Below are positions 38,120-47,506 of a DNA stretch of 64,000 nt, one piece after another (positions within the stretch are counted from its first letter, which is position 1; each line of letters begins with the position of its first letter). The notes under the pieces were generated by a model. That model ran no database searches, was not told where the DNA came from, and was given only the letters and a program-made list of their open reading frames with translations. The position numbers were made by a program, and so were the translations under genes. The DNA is from Proteus terrae subsp. cibarius (GTDB taxonomy: Bacteria > Pseudomonadota > Gammaproteobacteria > Enterobacterales > Enterobacteriaceae). The stretch spans positions 1,736,001-1,800,000 of the forward strand of contig NZ_CP047349.1 in NCBI RefSeq assembly GCF_011045835.1, written 5' to 3'.

Positions 38120-38157
38120 ATAGAAATTTATATTTCTATTTTATTCATTATCTTAAA

Positions 38158-38946
38158 TTAGTTATTTTTTCCAACTCTGACAAATGGACTACTATAACTA
38201 CGGTTATAATTGATTACTTTTCCAACATAGCGATCGCGAATATCTTGAGGTGCTTTTCGACCTATAAATTCCCAACGTTCACTAGGTAATTTTATTGTTC
38301 GAGTAAAATATTCTTGTGTTCCAGCTTTTACCCATCCGTGAATTTCGTATACTTCCTTAACAATATTATTATAGGTAGCATAAGCATACTTTACAGATTC
38401 ATCATTTCTTGGTGGATTATGCCACACACCTCTGGTTGCCTCGAATAATTGAAGATCGGTCATGCCAAATTTATAAAGTTTATTTAAAATAAAAACTAAA
38501 CCACTGTGTTCAGGTGAAACATCAACATCTTCACGAGAATAAATGGATTGTATTTCCTCTATTGTTAACCTACCTTGTCTTTTGTAGGTTTCATTATTGC
38601 TACTACTTTTTCCATTAATTTTATTAGTCAAAAGGTCAATACCAATTAAATCTAGGCAAGTCCGTTCGACCATATATGCACTATCTGAGTTATTAATCCC
38701 ATGACACAAAATATCAATACCAAGCATATTATTTTTTTGTAATTCAATGATTTTTTGTGTTTTTTCATCTAATTTATCGCCACTTTTCTTCATTTTTTCG
38801 GCTTCAGCAATGTGGGTAAGACAGCGAGAATTTTTACCTTTCCCAATATAAAATGGTATACGACGAGTCCCATTTACTTCACAAAGGGCATACACATAGT
38901 AGTCAATTTCATTCAATATATTTTTGTACTTATTAAATTCTTTCAT
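38158..38946 (-). CDS. GIY-YIG nuclease-domain protein (LEM-3-like)
   Basis: 262 aa. The N-terminal domain reads YYVYALCEVNGTRRIPFYIGKGKNSR: the first motif as Y-V-Y and the second as F-Y-I-G, with the catalytic-type Arg and a Glu further on (MVERTCLD). The C-terminal half (about 145-262) has a separate conserved-looking region: ATRGVW, KYAYATYNNIVKEVYEI, RWEFIGRKAP and IRDRYVGK. Similar two-part proteins occur as accessory nucleases; the target is unknown. GGAAAT precedes the ATG. Confidence 0.75.
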   Translation of the reverse strand: MKEFNKYKNILNEIDYYVYALCEVNGTRRIPFYIGKGKNSRCLTHIAEAEKMKKSGDKLDEKTQKIIELQKNNMLGIDILCHGINNSDSAYMVERTCLDLIGIDLLTNKINGKSSSNNETYKRQGRLTIEEIQSIYSREDVDVSPEHSGLVFILNKLYKFGMTDLQLFEATRGVWHNPPRNDESVKYAYATYNNIVKEVYEIHGWVKAGTQEYFTRTIKLPSERWEFIGRKAPQDIRDRYVGKVINYNRSYSSPFVRVGKNN

Positions 38947-39402
38947 TTTTATTTCCAGCGCTATAAAAATTTATTTATATAATATATTTCTATTTTTAAT
39001 GGATGGATTATGTAGTATAAATAACGGCTATTACTTTAATCATTTAATTTAATAAATATGAGGTAATAATAATTATATTTTTATATGTTTGAAATAATTG
39101 CTCATTTTCAATGGGCGGGGTTTTTCCTTCTATATTAAATAATCTATTATGCGATGAAATAATGGATTTATTACAACTATTTTTTGATTTTTTATGATTT
39201 TTAATTAATAAGAGAAACTCCCGCTTCTGGCTATCTGTTTGCTTATAGTTTTCTAAAACAAACAAATGGGAATTTTTTATATTACAAGCCATGCTGGGTA
39301 ACAACACATCATCTCTATTTTATTCAGTCCATTTTATTGCCACTCTCACTGCTTTCTTGTACTCTGCACCGTTTCTTCTATTTCATTGTAGGTAAAATAG
39401 TA
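38947..39402. other. 456-bp AT-rich gap
   Basis: Between the GIY-YIG gene and the VF530 gene. It holds an 87-codon minus-strand open frame (39044-39307) without a ribosome site or recognisable family; I do not call it a gene. Nothing else was seen. Confidence 0.4.
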
Positions 39403-39693
39403 ATGACCGGACACGTTTCTAAAGATCCTTTGCATGGCGTTACTCTCGAAATGCAAATAAATGCGCTGGTGGCTAAATATGGCTGGGCTAAATTAGGTCA
39501 ACTCATCAAAATTAACTGCTTTAGAAGTGATCCTAGCGTGAAATCAAGTTTAAAATTTTTGCGCAGAACTCCTTGGGCACGTGCTGAAGTAGAAGCACTC
39601 TATCTTGATTCTCTCGAAGCTGATATTGATGATGTGATTGAAGTTATCGACCACCCAGATTGTGATCCTTGGGCGAATAGCCGTAGAAATTGA
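39403..39693 (+). CDS. VF530 family DNA-binding protein (DUF2132)
   Basis: 96-aa protein matching the VF530/DUF2132 family: [55 protein letters not shown]. The solved VF530 fold suggests DNA binding. The ATG at 39403 is preferred because the family begins close to it; the frame upstream to 39337 is out of family. TAGGT lies 9 nt upstream. Confidence 0.85.
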   Translation: MTGHVSKDPLHGVTLEMQINALVAKYGWAKLGQLIKINCFRSDPSVKSSLKFLRRTPWARAEVEALYLDSLEADIDDVIEVIDHPDCDPWANSRRN

Positions 39694-39753
39694 GGGATTG
39701 TTTTTTTTAGAACGCTTCATTTGATATTAAAAAATATGAAGCGTTAGTTTTTA

Positions 39754-40452
39754 TTAAATAAATTTATTTAAATACTCTATTTGTTTGTCAGTTAGGAATT
39801 CATTATTTTCATTTAAATAATCAGTATTAATATTTATTATGGTTATTTTTTTTGCGGTGTTATTTTGGTATGAAATCCTGAATAATTTAGATAAAACTCC
39901 TTTATTAATCCATAATTCATCAATGCTATTAATTTCTGATTTATAAAAAAATATAAACTTCAGTTTTCTTTGCTTTTTATAGCTTTTATTAGGTAAGAAG
40001 TTTATTAAAGTGACAAAAATATATGGAAGATATGCAGGATTTAAATTTGCATATCCATATATATTAATTCTTCTTGCTTCTTTTAGAATTTCAATAAATT
40101 CTTGAAAATCTAAAAACGGTGTAATTTCTTTAACCTTACTATATATATTGCGAATGTTTCTTTTAGTGAAATCTTTGTTTTCTATTTGGGCTTCATTATT
40201 TCTATCGCCTTTGAAAAGGTTAAGATATCGTTCATTATTTATTTCTATAGTAGGACAGCTGGAATTTTCTTTGTGACGAAAATGGCCGTTATCTTTATTT
40301 TTTCCTGCTATTAGATTCATTTCTTGATTACAGATCGGACAACGTACTTTAGGCGCATCCTTAACTATTTGATATCCTCCTTCTAGAGTGAATTCAATAT
40401 ATTCTTTATCATTAATTAAGATATCCTTCTCTGGATGAAAGGCTTTAAACAT
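39754..40452 (-). CDS. Zinc-ribbon protein with CoiA-like N-terminus
   Basis: 232-aa hypothetical. Near residues 38-66 it has C-P-I-C-N-Q-E-M then H-F-R-H and a final C-P, the arrangement seen at the N-terminus of competence CoiA-like proteins, where C-x2-C and H/C residues bind zinc. The remainder is Lys/Ile/Asn-rich and very AT-rich, more so than flanking genes, suggesting acquisition. No nuclease motif was evident. AAGGAATG before the ATG supports expression. Confidence 0.6.
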   Translation of the reverse strand: MFKAFHPEKDILINDKEYIEFTLEGGYQIVKDAPKVRCPICNQEMNLIAGKNKDNGHFRHKENSSCPTIEINNERYLNLFKGDRNNEAQIENKDFTKRNIRNIYSKVKEITPFLDFQEFIEILKEARRINIYGYANLNPAYLPYIFVTLINFLPNKSYKKQRKLKFIFFYKSEINSIDELWINKGVLSKLFRISYQNNTAKKITIININTDYLNENNEFLTDKQIEYLNKFI

Positions 40453-40571
40453 ATCACATTCCTTAACGTTAATTTATTATAAGTATGAATGTTATATATT
40501 CTTAATTTAAAATCAAATATTAATTTTTTAAATTATTTTGAAAGTAAACTAATTATATTTAATATAATTCT

Positions 40572-41738
40572 TTACTCATCCCTAAACTCTTTTGGCGTCA
40601 TACCAAATTCTTTTTTAAAGATAGAGTAAAAATATTGCAATGAAGGATAGCCACACATCACTGATATTTCTTGGATTGCGAGTGTTGTAGTGGCTAATAA
40701 ATTTTGAGCGCGTTTGAGTTTCTCTTCATAAATAACAGTATGAATTGTCTTGCCAATCTCCTTTTTAAACCGTTGCTCTAAATTAGAGCGCGACATATTA
40801 ACCGCATCTAAAACTTGCTCTGTTTTTATCCCTTTACAGGCATTGTAATAAATATAATGCATAGCTTGCACAACGGTAGGATCGTTAAATGAGTGAAAAT
40901 CGGTTGAGCGACGTTCGACTATTTTAACAGGCGGAACCAACACTCTTTGTTGTTTATTGGTTGGATGCCCTTCCAGCGTTTGGTGTAATAGTTTTGCTGC
41001 TAAATATCCCATTTGTCGTGAACCTTGCACAACAGAAGATAATGCAATGCGAGATAAATAACGTGTCATATCTTCATCATCAATACCGATAATGCTTATT
41101 TCTTCAGGCACATTAATATTTAAATTGTCGCAAACTTGCAGTAAGTGTCGTGCTCTTGCATCGGTGACCGCAATAATTCCAGTTTGTGGTGGTAAAGTTT
41201 GTATCCAATCGGATAAACGATTTTGTGCGTGTTGCCAGTTCTCTTGTGTAATATCCATGCCGTTATAAACGATACCCGGATATTTTTCGCTGGTAACTAA
41301 TTGTCGAAATGCATGCTCTCGTTCATTAGACCAATGGGGATGATCTTTTGCTGGTAAACCATAAAAAGCAAAGTGTTTAAGCCCTTTTTGTTTTAAATGC
41401 AAAAAGGCTTGTTGAACTAATTCATAATTATCAGTAGCAATATAAGGAACGGGGGGATAATTTTCTTCTTGATGATAAGAGCCTCCGACACCAATAACCG
41501 TTAATGGTGATTGGCTTAAATGCTTAGCAATAATCGGATCATCAAAATCAGCAATAATACCATCACAAACCCAATGGTTTATATTATCAAGTCGAGTGCG
41601 GAAATCTTCTTCAATAAATACATCCCAATGGCACTGTGATGCCTGAAGATACTCTCCAACACCCTCAACCACTTGTCGGTCATAGACTTTATTAGCGTTG
41701 AATAACAGCACAATACGAAAGTATTTATCTTTTTTCAT
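40572..41738 (-). CDS. xylR: Xylose operon activator XylR
   Basis: 388-aa regulator: LacI/periplasmic-binding-like xylose-sensing domain (VVEGVGEYLQASQCHWDVFIEEDFR; GIDDEDMTRYLSR) joined to a C-terminal AraC-type double HTH (about 285-388; SRSNLEQRFKKEIGKTIH and CGYPSLQYFYSIFKKEFGMTPKEFRDE, quoted here in parts). Close to E. coli XylR (392 aa). Divergent from the patB-nhaC-xylAB unit. AGGTAGAG ribosome site. Confidence 0.95.
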   Translation of the reverse strand: MKKDKYFRIVLLFNANKVYDRQVVEGVGEYLQASQCHWDVFIEEDFRTRLDNINHWVCDGIIADFDDPIIAKHLSQSPLTVIGVGGSYHQEENYPPVPYIATDNYELVQQAFLHLKQKGLKHFAFYGLPAKDHPHWSNEREHAFRQLVTSEKYPGIVYNGMDITQENWQHAQNRLSDWIQTLPPQTGIIAVTDARARHLLQVCDNLNINVPEEISIIGIDDEDMTRYLSRIALSSVVQGSRQMGYLAAKLLHQTLEGHPTNKQQRVLVPPVKIVERRSTDFHSFNDPTVVQAMHYIYYNACKGIKTEQVLDAVNMSRSNLEQRFKKEIGKTIHTVIYEEKLKRAQNLLATTTLAIQEISVMCGYPSLQYFYSIFKKEFGMTPKEFRDE

Positions 41739-41811
41739 TTTACTCTACCTAATTATCCAGCTAGGCATTAAACCACAGCTTTAATGTTGCTAGAACTTGC
41801 TTTCATCGCTA

Positions 41812-41827
41812 TGTGATTACTATCACA
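41812..41827. promoter_or_regulatory. Perfect CRP-binding site
   Basis: TGTGATTACTATCACA: both half-sites TGTGA and TCACA with a 6-bp spacer, 100 bp before the patB-like start and 74 bp before xylR. It should give catabolite control to the whole downstream unit. Confidence 0.88.
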
Positions 41828-41926
41828 CAAGCCAAATTTCGTAATAGCAAAGTAAAAAATAGGAATAACCAATGTTAATCACAACGAGTATTTTGTTTTT
41901 AAACACGGTTGCCGAGGAGATTTTTC

Positions 41927-43096
41927 ATGTATCAGAATAACTTTAATAAATTAATTTCTAGGCAAAATACCTATAGCGCAAAATGGTGTAATAGTAACGC
42001 TAATGTTATTCCGTTATCTGTTGCAGATATGGATATTCCTGCGCCTGATTTTATTATTAATGCATTGGCTCAATTCAATCTCAAAGGAATTTATGGCTAT
42101 ACCGACCTTAGCCATGATTGGAATAACGTTGCTGTAAATTGGTTTAAAACGCAATATCAGTGGGTTGTTGAGCCTGAATCTATTGTTTTTTGTCCTCGTA
42201 TTATTCAAGCTGTTTCACTTTATATTCAAAACTTCACACGCGTTGGTGATAAAGTCACAACCCTGTCACCGGCGTATCACCCTATTAGTAATGCGGTTTG
42301 TGTCAATCAACGTGAACTATTAGAAAGCCCGTTGATTTATCGTGACGGCTATTATGAAATTGATTTTGATGACTTAGAAAGTAAGTTTAAACAGTCTGTC
42401 TGCTTTATTTTACTATCGCCACATAATCCAACAGGAACGGTATGGCAAAAAAGTGATCTATTAAAAATAGCGGAACTTGCACAGAAATATCAGATTTTTA
42501 TTATTTCTGATGATGTACATGCTGATTTTGTTTTTGATGGTGCAACTTATCACCCTATTTCATCAATAAATAGTTATGTAAAACAACACTCTTTTATTTG
42601 TACTTCTCCCGCTAAAACATTCAATTTAGCCGGACTCGAAGTCGCCAATATCGTTATTGCTAATCCGGAATATCGTGAAAAATTCAAGCAATGCTTAATT
42701 GCTGCGGGTATTCATAATCCAGGTTATTTCTCAGTTCCCGCTTTTTTACAAGCTTACACCTTACAGGGCCAACAATGGGTTGGTGAATTAAAAACGTATC
42801 TTGCTGATAACCGACATTGGGTAAAAGAACAATGTGAACGTTACTTTCCTGATTGGGTTATCACTCAAAGTCATGGCACCTACATGCTATGGATTAACTA
42901 CCAAAAGATGCAGTTATCTGAAGAACAACTAAAACATTGGTTTGTTTCATTAGCTGAAGTGGAAATGAGTTGGGGGCGTGGTTTTGGTGCGGTTGGGGAT
43001 GGTTTTTTCCGCATTAATATCGCGACACCTCGTTCAATATTAGAAACCGTTTTCACTCGGCTTATTCGTACCTTACCTCACGCCAGTTTGGAATAA
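41927..43096 (+). CDS. PatB/MalY-type PLP-dependent C-S lyase or aminotransferase
   Basis: 389-aa fold-type I PLP enzyme. The family opening S-V-A-D-M-D-I-P, LSPHNPTGTVW, SDDVHADF and the PLP lysine in TSPAKTFNLAGLE identify the MalY/PatB group, which cleaves cystathionine or similar thioethers. It starts at ATG 41927 behind GAGGAG. It lies between xylR and xylA, where no such gene stands in E. coli, and is tightly followed by an NhaC antiporter gene (6 bp). Confidence 0.85.
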   Translation: MYQNNFNKLISRQNTYSAKWCNSNANVIPLSVADMDIPAPDFIINALAQFNLKGIYGYTDLSHDWNNVAVNWFKTQYQWVVEPESIVFCPRIIQAVSLYIQNFTRVGDKVTTLSPAYHPISNAVCVNQRELLESPLIYRDGYYEIDFDDLESKFKQSVCFILLSPHNPTGTVWQKSDLLKIAELAQKYQIFIISDDVHADFVFDGATYHPISSINSYVKQHSFICTSPAKTFNLAGLEVANIVIANPEYREKFKQCLIAAGIHNPGYFSVPAFLQAYTLQGQQWVGELKTYLADNRHWVKEQCERYFPDWVITQSHGTYMLWINYQKMQLSEEQLKHWFVSLAEVEMSWGRGFGAVGDGFFRINIATPRSILETVFTRLIRTLPHASLE

Positions 43097-43102
43097 ATTA
43101 CA

Positions 43103-44578
43103 ATGAAAACGCAAACGATAAACAGCCCGAGAACACCTACATTACTCGAATCACTCTTTCCTATATTCACCATGGTGGTGCTATTAGGAGGAGGCTACGC
43201 CGCTTTTGATTTACCACCAGAGCCTTTAATGGTGCTGTCTACAGTTGTAGCTGCACTATTGGTCAAACGATTAGGGTATCGCTATGACGAGATCTTAACG
43301 GCAATATCACAAAAAATTGCTAAAACCATGCCAGCTTTACTGATTTTAATCAGCGTGGGCTTGTTAATCGGCACATGGATGATTGGTGGTACCATTCCAT
43401 TGATGATCTATTACGGCTTAAAAATGATCAGCCCAGAAATGCTTTATGTTACGGCATTATTGGTGACATCATTAGTGTCGGTCTGTACAGGAACTTCATG
43501 GGGCTCAGCAGGAACCATCGGTGTTGCCTTTATGGGGGTTGCTGTTGGTATGGAAGCAAATCTTGCTGCAACAGCAGGTGCCGTAGTTGCGGGTGCCTAT
43601 TTCGGCGACAAACTTTCACCGCTATCAGGTGATACTAACCTTGCCGCAATGGCCGCAAGGATCGACCTCTATCAACATATCTGGCACTTACTTTATACCA
43701 CACTGCCTTCGCTGATTTTAACCGCAATTGTGATGACTGTTTATGGCATGAACGGTGATTTAGCAGGACAAGGTGTGCCAGAAAAAGTGACATTAATTAC
43801 CAATGGTCTTGAGAATGTTTATAACTTCAATCTAATCCTTCTCATTCCTGTATTAGTGATTTTATATGGTTCAGTAACGAAAAAACCAACTATCCCTGTG
43901 ATGTTAGCCTCGGCCGCCATTGCTATGTTTAATGCTTATCTTATTCAAGGTTTTGGATTACATGACATCGTAAAAAGTGCGGTTGATGGCTTCAATGTCT
44001 CAATGATCCAAGGGAAAGAAGTTCCTGAATTATTAGGTAACTTATTAAATCGTGGTGGCATGAACTCAATGATGAGCACCTTGCTTATCTGCTTCTGCGC
44101 CCTCTCTTTTGCCGGTACTTTATCGTTAAGTGGCGCATTAGAAGTGATTGTCCATGCATTATTAAAAATGGTTCACTCAACTGGTTCAATGATCTTAGCC
44201 ACAATTGCTTGTGGGCTAACCATGATTGGCGTGACCTGTAATGGACAAATCTCAATCCTTATTCCTATTGAAATGTTGCGCGGTGCTTATATCGAACGAG
44301 GCTTACACCCTAAAAACCTAGCTCGTACGGTAGAAGACTCCGCCACTATCTTTGAACCCATTTTACCGTGGACAGCCGCAGGCGCTTATATGGCAGGTAC
44401 GTTAGGCGTTGCAACCTTAAGTTACTTACCTTGGGCTGTATTGTGCTGGAGTGGCATCTTCTTCGCCATGCTGTGGGGTTTCACGGGCTTTGGCATTGCC
44501 AAATTAACACCAGAAGAGCAGGAAGAGATGACTGCTGAGCTTGAATCACATTCAGAATTACAACTTGATACTAAATAA
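43103..44578 (+). CDS. NhaC family Na+/H+ antiporter
   Basis: 491-aa membrane protein, about twelve helices. NhaC family blocks: [54 protein letters not shown] and the late [17 protein letters not shown]. Members exchange Na+ for H+ or for organic acids (malate/lactate antiporters). PatB-type lyase genes often pair with NhaC-like carriers, suggesting joint uptake and cleavage of a thioether or export of its product; this is inference. Confidence 0.85.
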   Translation: MKTQTINSPRTPTLLESLFPIFTMVVLLGGGYAAFDLPPEPLMVLSTVVAALLVKRLGYRYDEILTAISQKIAKTMPALLILISVGLLIGTWMIGGTIPLMIYYGLKMISPEMLYVTALLVTSLVSVCTGTSWGSAGTIGVAFMGVAVGMEANLAATAGAVVAGAYFGDKLSPLSGDTNLAAMAARIDLYQHIWHLLYTTLPSLILTAIVMTVYGMNGDLAGQGVPEKVTLITNGLENVYNFNLILLIPVLVILYGSVTKKPTIPVMLASAAIAMFNAYLIQGFGLHDIVKSAVDGFNVSMIQGKEVPELLGNLLNRGGMNSMMSTLLICFCALSFAGTLSLSGALEVIVHALLKMVHSTGSMILATIACGLTMIGVTCNGQISILIPIEMLRGAYIERGLHPKNLARTVEDSATIFEPILPWTAAGAYMAGTLGVATLSYLPWAVLCWSGIFFAMLWGFTGFGIAKLTPEEQEEMTAELESHSELQLDTK

Positions 44579-44588
44579 GGACGATTCC

Positions 44589-45905
44589 ATGTCTTACTTT
44601 GATAAAATTGAACAAATTCAATATGAAGGCACAACAAGCGATAATCCACTAGCGTTTCGTTACTATAATCCAGATGAGATTATTTTAGGTAAACGCATGG
44701 AAGATCACCTAAGATTTGCCGCTTGCTACTGGCATAATTTTTGCTGGAATGGTTCTGATATGTTCGGTATAGGTACTTTTGATAGACCGTGGCAAACACC
44801 GGGTGAAGCATTAGAACAAGCAAAACGTAAAGCAGATGTTGCCTTTGAGTTCTTTCATAAGCTCAATGTTCCTTTCTACTGTTTTCATGATGTGGATGTT
44901 ATTTCTGAAGGCAATAACATCAATGAATATATCTCTAATATGGCGGCGATCACCGATGTATTAGCGAAAAAACAAGAAGAAACCAACGTTAAGCTATTAT
45001 GGGGAACCGCAAACTGCTTCACCAATCCTCGTTATGGTGCGGGTGCAGCGACTAACCCTGATCCTGATGTTTTTGCATGGGCTGCGACACAAGTTTGTGA
45101 AGCAATGAAAGCAACAAAAGCGCTGGGGGGTGAAAACTATGTATTATGGGGCGGACGCGAAGGTTATGAAACGCTGTTAAATACAGACTTACGCCAAGAA
45201 AGAGAGCAAATTGGTCGCTTTATGCAGATGGTTGTTGAGCATAAACATAAAATTGGTTTCCAAGGCACATTACTGATTGAACCAAAACCACAAGAGCCGA
45301 CAAAACATCAATACGATTACGATACTGCGACTGTTTATGGTTTCTTAAAACAGTTTGGTCTTGAAAAAGAAGTCAAAGTAAACATTGAAGCCAACCACGC
45401 AACGTTAGCAGGACATAGCTTCCATCATGAAATTGCGACTGCCATTGCGTTAGGTATTTTAGGCTCTGTTGATGCTAACCGTGGTGATCCACAATTAGGT
45501 TGGGATACAGACCAATTCCCAAATAGCGTAGAAGAAAATGCACTAGTCATGTATGAAATTCTTAAATCAGGTGGATTTACAACAGGTGGTTTAAACTTTG
45601 ATGCAAAAGTTCGTCGTCAAAGTAATGATAAATATGACCTTTTCTACGGACATATTTCAGGAATGGATACAATGGCAATGGCATTACGCATTGCAGCAAG
45701 AATGATCCAAGATGGTGGTCTTGATAAATTTACAGCGCAGCGTTATTCAGGCTGGAGTGCAGAGTTTGGTCAAAATATCTTACAAGGTAAATTAAGCCTT
45801 GAAGAAGTAGCAAAATATGCACAAAGCAACACCTTAGCGCCACAATTACAAAGTGGACGCCAAGAAATGCTAGAAAGTTTAGTGAATCGCTATATTTTTG
45901 GCTAA
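44589..45905 (+). CDS. xylA: Xylose isomerase
   Basis: Converts D-xylose to D-xylulose. 438 aa, class II. Metal and substrate motifs: FHDVDV, the [16 protein letters not shown] signature with the metal Glu, and [24 protein letters not shown] near the end. The ATG at 44589 follows AAGGACG and aligns with E. coli; the frame upstream overlaps nhaC and is not used. Translation probably couples to nhaC (10 bp apart). Confidence 0.97.
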   Translation: MSYFDKIEQIQYEGTTSDNPLAFRYYNPDEIILGKRMEDHLRFAACYWHNFCWNGSDMFGIGTFDRPWQTPGEALEQAKRKADVAFEFFHKLNVPFYCFHDVDVISEGNNINEYISNMAAITDVLAKKQEETNVKLLWGTANCFTNPRYGAGAATNPDPDVFAWAATQVCEAMKATKALGGENYVLWGGREGYETLLNTDLRQEREQIGRFMQMVVEHKHKIGFQGTLLIEPKPQEPTKHQYDYDTATVYGFLKQFGLEKEVKVNIEANHATLAGHSFHHEIATAIALGILGSVDANRGDPQLGWDTDQFPNSVEENALVMYEILKSGGFTTGGLNFDAKVRRQSNDKYDLFYGHISGMDTMAMALRIAARMIQDGGLDKFTAQRYSGWSAEFGQNILQGKLSLEEVAKYAQSNTLAPQLQSGRQEMLESLVNRYIFG

Positions 45906-45917
45906 TGGCATAAATGT

Positions 45918-45948
45918 AATAACATAGCGGGCTTTCCGCTGTGTTATT
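45918..45948 (+). other. Intercistronic hairpin xylA-xylB
   Basis: 13-pair stem (AATAACATAGCGG/CCGCTGTGTTATT, one G:U) and 5-nt loop, without a T-run. More likely an mRNA stabiliser or processing signal than a terminator. Confidence 0.65.
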
Positions 45949-45976
45949 AATTAGATACAGGTCATGGGATAACTTT

Positions 45977-47431
45977 ATGTATTTAGGGCTAGATTTAGGC
46001 ACTTCAAGCGTTAAAGCGATCATTATGAATGAGCAAGGTGACGTTATCGCCAGTCATTCCGTTTCTTTAGCAATATCACGCCCTCACCCTCAATGGTCAG
46101 AACAAGATCCCCTGCAATGGTGGCAAGCAACAGATGAAGCCATTCTTCAGCTTGGACGCAGTTATCCAATGGATCAAATCGAGGCGATTGGACTAAGCGG
46201 TCAAATGCATGGTGCCGTTTTGCTTGATGCTCAACAAGCGGTGTTGCGTCCTGCAATCTTATGGAATGATGGCCGTAGTTTTAAACAGTGTCAGGCACTT
46301 GAAGCGCAATATCCCCAGTTTAAAAAAATTACGGGTAACTTAGTTATGCCCGGCTTTACTGCGCCAAAACTACAATGGGTTGCTGAAAATGAGCCTGAGA
46401 TTTTTCAACGCATTGCGCATGTTTTATTACCTAAAGATTTTTTACGTTGGAAGATGAGCGGTAATTTCGCCAGTGATATGTCGGATTCAGCAGGTACGCT
46501 TTGGCTAGATATGCAAAAGCGAGATTGGAGTGATGAGCTTTTAAATGCCACAGGATTAACGCGTCGTCAAATGCCGACGTTGTTTGAAGGCAATCAAATA
46601 ACCGGCTATCTATTGGCTGATATCGCTAAAAAATGGCAGATGAAACAAGTGCCTATTATTGCTGGTGGTGGCGATAATGCAGCGGGTGCAATTGGTGTCG
46701 GCGTTTATCAGCCCGGTCAAGCGATGCTCTCTCTAGGTACTTCAGGTGTTTATTTTGTTGTTAGCGAAAAGTTTCTCCAAAATAGTGACAATGCAGTACA
46801 CAGTTTTTGTCATGCATTACCTAATACTTGGCATTTAATGTCTGTGATGCTAAGTGCTGCATCGTGCCTTGATTGGGTGTGTCAATTGACAGGAATTGAG
46901 AGTGTGGGTGCGATGTTTGAAGAGATTGAACACGCAATTTTTGCTGATAGCCCCCTCCTGTTTTTACCTTATCTTTCAGGCGAACGGACGCCTTATAACA
47001 ATCCTAATGCGAAAGGTGTCTTTTGGGGATTAACCCATGAACATCAACGTGCTGACTTATGCCAAGCTGTTCTTGAAGGTGTAAGCTTTGCGTTACGACA
47101 AGGGATTGAAGTTGCTGAAAATGCAGGTCAATTAGCTAATAACATTACGTTAATTGGTGGTGGTGCAAGGAGTGAATATTGGCGACAATTGCTCGCAGAT
47201 ATTACAGGAAAAACCCTCGATTATCGCCAAGGTGGCGATGTTGGTCCGGCACTTGGTGCAGCAAGACTGGCACAATTGGCAGTAAACCCTGCTCATTCAT
47301 CACAGGTTATTCTTTCTCAACCTAAGCTTAACAAATGCCACACACCAAATTTAGAAAAACATAAAACATATGAAAAAAAATATCATGCCTTTAAAAAGTT
47401 ATATTCATTAATTGATACGATGGAAATATAG
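45977..47431 (+). CDS. xylB: Xylulokinase
   Basis: Phosphorylates D-xylulose with ATP, feeding the pentose phosphate pathway. 484 aa, FGGY family, the same length as E. coli XylB. Phosphate-1 loop LGLDLGTSSVKA at the N-terminus, GQMHGAVLLD, the catalytic-type Asp in AGGGDNAAGAIG, and LIGGGARSEYWRQ near the end. The ATG at 45977 is chosen over 45941 by alignment. No xylose transporter gene lies in the window. Confidence 0.96.
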   Translation: MYLGLDLGTSSVKAIIMNEQGDVIASHSVSLAISRPHPQWSEQDPLQWWQATDEAILQLGRSYPMDQIEAIGLSGQMHGAVLLDAQQAVLRPAILWNDGRSFKQCQALEAQYPQFKKITGNLVMPGFTAPKLQWVAENEPEIFQRIAHVLLPKDFLRWKMSGNFASDMSDSAGTLWLDMQKRDWSDELLNATGLTRRQMPTLFEGNQITGYLLADIAKKWQMKQVPIIAGGGDNAAGAIGVGVYQPGQAMLSLGTSGVYFVVSEKFLQNSDNAVHSFCHALPNTWHLMSVMLSAASCLDWVCQLTGIESVGAMFEEIEHAIFADSPLLFLPYLSGERTPYNNPNAKGVFWGLTHEHQRADLCQAVLEGVSFALRQGIEVAENAGQLANNITLIGGGARSEYWRQLLADITGKTLDYRQGGDVGPALGAARLAQLAVNPAHSSQVILSQPKLNKCHTPNLEKHKTYEKKYHAFKKLYSLIDTMEI

Positions 47432-47458
47432 CTATATTGCGTCAATATCAGGGTAAAA

Positions 47459-47494
47459 GAATAGCGCTAATTTTTCAAAAGTTAGCGCTATTTT
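47459..47494. terminator. Terminator between xylB and the dynamin-like operon
   Basis: AATAGCGCTAA/TTAGCGCTATT (47460-47470/47482-47492) with T-rich flanks on both strands; serves the two convergent operons. Confidence 0.88.
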
Positions 47495-47506
47495 ATGTTC
47501 GCTTAA

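Noticed and set aside
39044..39307. 87-codon minus-strand open frame
   Set aside because: No ribosome site, no recognised family, composition of random AT-rich sequence.
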